DNA of 9,167 nt from Chloroflexota bacterium (GTDB taxonomy: Bacteria; Chloroflexota; Dehalococcoidia; SHYB01; JACPQI01), in contig JACPQI010000170.1 in assembly GCA_016190545.1 (NCBI GenBank), positions 1 to 9,167 on the forward strand, in the 5' to 3' direction. Below are positions 6,326-9,167 of this stretch, piece after piece. Position numbers and translations under genes: made by a program. Numbering within the stretch: position 1 is the stretch's first letter; every line of letters starts with the position of its first letter. A model generated the notes under the pieces. The model searched no databases. It saw only the letters and a program-made list of their open reading frames with translations, and was not told the origin of the DNA.

Positions 6326-6832
6326 CTATCCCTTCACATACGTAAGCAGAACGAACTTGAGCCGCCACCGGTCCCTTTCCACGAGACGCCAGTCCAGGGA
6401 AGTGACGACGGAGCTTTTGGCCTCCAGCTTGGAGGCCTGTCCCAGGAAGGTGAGAAGGCCTTGCTGCGTGCCGTCCGCTTCCACGTTCACGCTCAAGGCG
6501 TCAAAGGTCTGGGTGCCCAGGGACGCTTTCACCAAGACGGAGCTGAAGGTATTCAGTTCCACGCCAGCGTTCTGGGCTAGGGTAATGACGGTCGTGGGAA
6601 CGCCCCGCACATCGTCCACAGTCGGCAGGGTGGCCTTGGAGAGGTTCTGCTGCACCTGATTGAGGTCGCGCCGGATACTGGCGATGCGCTGTTGGGCTGC
6701 CTCGCCCGGGTCCTCCCCGGAGCCGGCTGCGGCAAGGATGACCAGCAGGAGGTTGATGGCGATGAGGGTGATGAACAGCGCCCGCAGGTTGCGGTCCAAC
6801 CGCCGGGGGGCTCGCTGCTTGGCCGCTGCCAT
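6326..6832 (-). CDS. pilO: PilO-like pilus alignment protein
   Basis: A 168-residue bitopic inner-membrane protein. It has a short basic cytoplasmic start (1-18, six Arg/Lys), one membrane segment LFITLIAINLLLVILAAAG (19-37), a helical stretch rich in Gln/Arg (45-65), and an alpha/beta outer domain. This is the PilO plan, and the position directly after pilN supports the name; sequence alone is too divergent to prove it. The start at 6832 is chosen because its ATG overlaps the pilN stop as TAATG, a translational coupling. An in-frame extension to 7081 exists but reads over pilN in another frame and gives a nonsensical Arg/His/Gly-rich sequence. PilO normally pairs with PilN through coiled coils to form the alignment complex. 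Confidence 0.78.
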   Translation of the reverse strand: MAAAKQRAPRRLDRNLRALFITLIAINLLLVILAAAGSGEDPGEAAQQRIASIRRDLNQVQQNLSKATLPTVDDVRGVPTTVITLAQNAGVELNTFSSVLVKASLGTQTFDALSVNVEADGTQQGLLTFLGQASKLEAKSSVVTSLDWRLVERDRWRLKFVLLTYVKG

Positions 6833-7437
6833 TATTTCACCACCGTAATGGACACTTCGAACTCGGTCAGGCCAGTGGGCCGCCTGCGCAGGGACTTGAT
6901 GGTTGCCGTGGCGATGTCCGGAGACTCCTCCAGCCTCTTGCGGAACTCTTCCACCGGCGCCGCATCGGGAGCGGTGCCGCTGAGGTCTGCCGATATGTCC
7001 GTCCGTCGGTCCTGGACGATGCTGGTCACGGTGACGCCGCCCGTGGCGCTTTGCTGGAGGATGCCTAAGATACGGGCCCACTCCACCTGTCGCGCTTCAA
7101 GAGACGCGGTGGCGTTGCGTTGAGTGCGAAGCGCGGTTTGCTGCGCCTCCAACTGCTGCTGAAGACGGTCAGCGAGCACAACGTCAGGGTTGGTGCGTCC
7201 GGCCAGTTTGTCCGTGAGCTTGTTGATGCCCGCGTTGATGCTGTCGCTGCGGCTGTTGTAATGGACTGCCAGGAGCAGGAGGAAGAGGAGGCAGACGTAG
7301 AGGAGTTTCTTCTGGTTTGGCGTCAGCTCAGCCTTGCGGTAGCGAGGGGGAAGGACGTTCAAGTTAGGGACGCGGCCCGGCCTTGCCGTGCGCTGGGCGG
7401 GGGCGTTTGACCGGCGCTGCGCGATGTCTTTCAACAT
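6832..7437 (-). CDS. pilN: PilN-like pilus alignment protein
   Basis: A 201-residue bitopic membrane protein of the PilN/fimbrial assembly family. The cytoplasmic start holds NLNVLPPRYR (25-34), matching the conserved PilN motif (N-L-LP-x-R) that docks into PilM. One membrane segment LLYVCLLFLLLLAVHY (45-60) follows, then a coiled coil with many Gln/Leu/Arg (about 65-117) and an alpha/beta domain to the end. The extra 20 residues before the motif are Arg-rich. The ATG comes 2 bases after the pilC stop, without a clear Shine-Dalgarno sequence, so it is probably translated by coupling. With the PilO-like protein it would link the PilM-like protein in the cytoplasm to the pilus path outside the membrane. 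Confidence 0.87.
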   Translation of the reverse strand: MLKDIAQRRSNAPAQRTARPGRVPNLNVLPPRYRKAELTPNQKKLLYVCLLFLLLLAVHYNSRSDSINAGINKLTDKLAGRTNPDVVLADRLQQQLEAQQTALRTQRNATASLEARQVEWARILGILQQSATGGVTVTSIVQDRRTDISADLSGTAPDAAPVEEFRKRLEESPDIATATIKSLRRRPTGLTEFEVSITVVK

Positions 7438-7439
7438 AA

Positions 7440-8651
7440 CTACTTGTTTATGGCCGGGAGCAGAGAATAGACCGTGCTAACGACGGTGACACCCACAGTG
7501 CCCACCACGGCGCCAACGGCCAGGATGATGGCAGGTTCTATGACGCCGGTAAGCTGGGCTATTTTCCGGTCCGCGTCCTCCTCATAGAACTTGGCGGCCA
7601 CGGTGAGTTGTGTCACCATGTTGCCGGACTCTTCCGCTACGGCAATGGACTGGCGGACCAAGGCCGGGAAGACCTTCTGTTTGCTCACCGCAGTGGAGAG
7701 ATTGGCGCCGTTCAGCAGGTCTTCGCGCATGGTGACCAGGGCCTTACGCAGCACGTCGTTCGGCGCATTTTCGATCATGAGGTCGATAGCTTCGATGAGA
7801 CGGATGCCGCCCTCTGTGAGGGTGGACAGGGTGCCTGTGAACCAGGCGGCGAGGCGGGCCTGGATGACCGAGCGAACAGCGGGGAGCTTGGACAGGATGT
7901 GATCAACACGTTTCTTGCCCGCAGGGGTGCGGCTGTAATACCATCCCGCCGCAAGGAGCACGAACAAGACCATGATGGTCTGACCACCGTGAGCAGAGCC
8001 AAAATCGCCCACGTAGACCAGGACCCGGCTGAGGAACGGCATCTTGGCGCCGAACTCATTGAACAGGCCGGCCATGGCGGGCAGGGAAAACGTGATGAGC
8101 ACAAAGATCGCCACGCTGGACATGATGAGCACCAGGGCCGGGTAGGCTAGGGCCTTGGTGACTTTCTGCCTGGCCTCCATCTCCTTCTGCTCGTCGCTGG
8201 CGATGCGGTTGAGTTCGGGTGCCAGACGGCCCGCGCCCTCCGCGATCTTGATGCGGCGCACGTGCAGGGACTTGAAGACCTTGGGCGATTGAGCGAATGC
8301 TTCAGAAAGCAGGAGACCCTCTTCCACGGAGCGCTGGGTCTGTCGGATGGCGTCCTTCAGGACGGGATGAGGGGATTGTTCGTAGATGACGCGGAGGGTT
8401 TGACGCAAGGAGACGCCTGACTCCAGGAGAGTGGCCAGGCCGCGATAGAAGTTGATGATGTGCTGCGGTTTGAGGCCGAAGAGCGTGGGCAGCATCTCAT
8501 GGCGGCTGGGCAGCTTGGCGGCTTTGGAAATCTGGGTGACCAACAGGCCGGACTGAGTCAGCAGGGTCTCGGCGCTTTCCCGCGACTCTGCTTCAAGCTG
8601 GCCCACCACGCGCTGGCCGTCTGTGTTGTATGCCACGTAGCGTAGCTGCAT
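7440..8651 (-). CDS. pilC: Type IV pilus inner-membrane platform protein PilC (GspF family)
   Basis: A 403-residue polytopic protein, the usual PilC/GspF length, forming the platform on which the PilB motor turns to build the pilus. A short N-terminal domain (YVAYNTDGQRVVGQLEAES, residues 5-23) is followed by two GspF domains. The first runs from FYRGLATLLESGVSLRQTL (68-86) to the membrane segment about 169-191. The second runs from FTGTLSTLTEGGIRLIEAID (271-290) to the last membrane segment about 370-397. A further segment lies at 222-240. Paired family motifs are visible: AEGAGRLAPEL (137-147), its counterpart ESGNMVTQL (341-349), and IEPAIIL (371-377). The start has GGAAAG just upstream. 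It lies 96 bases after the upstream pilB-type gene and 2 bases before pilN. Confidence 0.95.
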   Translation of the reverse strand: MQLRYVAYNTDGQRVVGQLEAESRESAETLLTQSGLLVTQISKAAKLPSRHEMLPTLFGLKPQHIINFYRGLATLLESGVSLRQTLRVIYEQSPHPVLKDAIRQTQRSVEEGLLLSEAFAQSPKVFKSLHVRRIKIAEGAGRLAPELNRIASDEQKEMEARQKVTKALAYPALVLIMSSVAIFVLITFSLPAMAGLFNEFGAKMPFLSRVLVYVGDFGSAHGGQTIMVLFVLLAAGWYYSRTPAGKKRVDHILSKLPAVRSVIQARLAAWFTGTLSTLTEGGIRLIEAIDLMIENAPNDVLRKALVTMREDLLNGANLSTAVSKQKVFPALVRQSIAVAEESGNMVTQLTVAAKFYEEDADRKIAQLTGVIEPAIILAVGAVVGTVGVTVVSTVYSLLPAINK

Positions 8652-8672
8652 AGTCTTTCCGCCCGTGGATTC

Positions 8673-8702
8673 AGTATATACCAGCGTACGGCAGGCTGGC
8701 TA
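8673..8702 (-). promoter_or_regulatory. Possible internal promoter ahead of pilC
   Basis: On the minus strand, TAGCCA (8702-8697, four of six to TTGACA) is followed after 18 bases by TATACT (8678-8673, five of six to TATAAT). It sits in the only sizeable gap of the pilus operon and is about 20 bases from the pilC ATG, so a transcript would have a very short leader. It is a plausible secondary promoter, not a proven one. Confidence 0.35.
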
Positions 8703-8747
8703 TGGAATCAGACAGGTGGGGTGGAGGATTGTCGCGTATAGCCGGCG

Positions 8748-9167
8748 TTAGACGATGCTGTACACGCGGCTGAGGACGTCCGCCGAGGTGGTGATGCCGT
8801 CCCGAGCTTTGGTCATGCCGTCCCGGCGCATGCTGATCATGCCGTTGCGAATGGCTTCTGCCCGGATTTCACCTGCCGTGGCATTGCGGTTGATGAGAGC
8901 GCGGATTGGGTCTGTGATAGACAGGACCTCGTAGACGCCGATGCGTCCCAGGTACCCGCTGCGGGAGCACATGTTGCAGCCGCGCCCCACATAGAAGTCG
9001 TTGCGGACCTCTCCCATCTCGTTCTGGTAGGCGGCGGCCTCCGGCGGCGACACCCTGGTCATGGTCTTGCAGTAGGTGCAGACCTTGCGCACCAGCCGCT
9101 GGGCGATGCTGCCGATGACGGCGGAGGTGACCAGGAAAGGCTCCGCGCCAAGGTCGATGAGCCGGAC
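8748..9167 (-). CDS. pilB: PilB/GspE-type pilus assembly ATPase, C-terminal end (5' part outside window)
   Basis: The last 139 residues of a type II/IV secretion ATPase. The frame is open to the right edge; a GTG at 9092 is internal, because family sequence continues upstream of it as [20 protein letters not shown], followed by AQRLVRKVC. After this come CTYC (codons 9080-9069) and GCNMC (about 8981-8967), the tetracysteine zinc site with 30 residues between the pairs, as in PilB/GspE and not in Pil[14 protein letters not shown] and a helical end with [20 protein letters not shown] complete the known C-terminus. Walker A and B lie outside the window. This motor powers pilus extension by working on PilC, encoded next. 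A gspE name is possible, but the pilM/N/O-like neighbours favour pilB. Confidence 0.93.
   Translation of the reverse strand, partial: VRLIDLGAEPFLVTSAVIGSIAQRLVRKVCTYCKTMTRVSPPEAAAYQNEMGEVRNDFYVGRGCNMCSRSGYLGRIGVYEVLSITDPIRALINRNATAGEIRAEAIRNGMISMRRDGMTKARDGITTSADVLSRVYSIV

Noticed and set aside
5997..6659. Plus-strand open frame of 220 codons opposite the pilM-like and pilO-like genes
   Set aside because: It crosses a gene junction on the other strand and gives a Ser/Arg/Thr-rich sequence without a recognisable domain. No ribosome site was seen.
6833..7081. N-terminal extension of the pilO-like frame to an upstream start at 7081
   Set aside because: It lies fully inside pilN in another frame and translates to Arg/His/Gly-rich sequence with no family match. 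The ATG at 6832 forms a TAATG overlap with the pilN stop and begins a normal PilO-type N-terminus.

Overview
The window is GC-rich and gene-dense, about 9.2 kb, with no RNA genes, CRISPR arrays or insertion sequences that I can see. The most likely source is a member of the Chloroflexota (Dehalococcoidia-like). This is an inference from three things: the short dispersed repeats of the GTCAT..GAAGCA(A)TCT type, the type IV pilus set without outer-membrane parts in the visible region, and the overall protein style. No marker gene here settles the taxonomy.

Left part, plus strand (2-1369): the C-terminal half of an SbcC/Rad50-type DNA repair ATPase runs in from the left edge. A small protein of about 103 residues follows 15 bases later. 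It carries an H-x3-C-P ... C-x2-C-x-P pattern like the Ada-type zinc-binding fold. Its last codons lie inside a dispersed palindromic repeat. An intergenic stretch with hairpins follows, then a good TTGACA-type promoter.

Middle, plus strand (1520-4560): a two-gene operon of a TetR-family repressor and an MmpL/RND-type transporter of 740 residues, 33 bases apart. This looks like a self-regulated export operon for a lipid or other hydrophobic compound. A second copy of the dispersed repeat sits between the 3' end of the transporter gene and the convergent pilus operon.

Right part, minus strand (9167 down to 4634): a type IV pilus assembly operon read right to left. It holds a pilB/gspE-type ATPase (C-terminus only), pilC, pilN-like, pilO-like, a divergent pilM-like actin fold protein, and a prepilin peptidase (pilD). 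The genes from pilC to the pilM-like gene are separated by 2 bases, a TAATG overlap and 3 bases, so they are almost certainly translated from one message. PilB would power assembly through the PilC platform, the PilM/N/O proteins would form the inner-membrane alignment complex, and PilD would process the prepilins, which are not in the window. No secretin (PilQ) or PilP is seen, which fits a single-membrane cell.

Most of the window is ordinary. The points worth a second look are the Ada-like zinc protein coupled to sbcC, the two related repeats with compensating changes in their arms, and the PilM-like protein, which appears to have lost its nucleotide-site aspartates and sits after pilO instead of before pilN.
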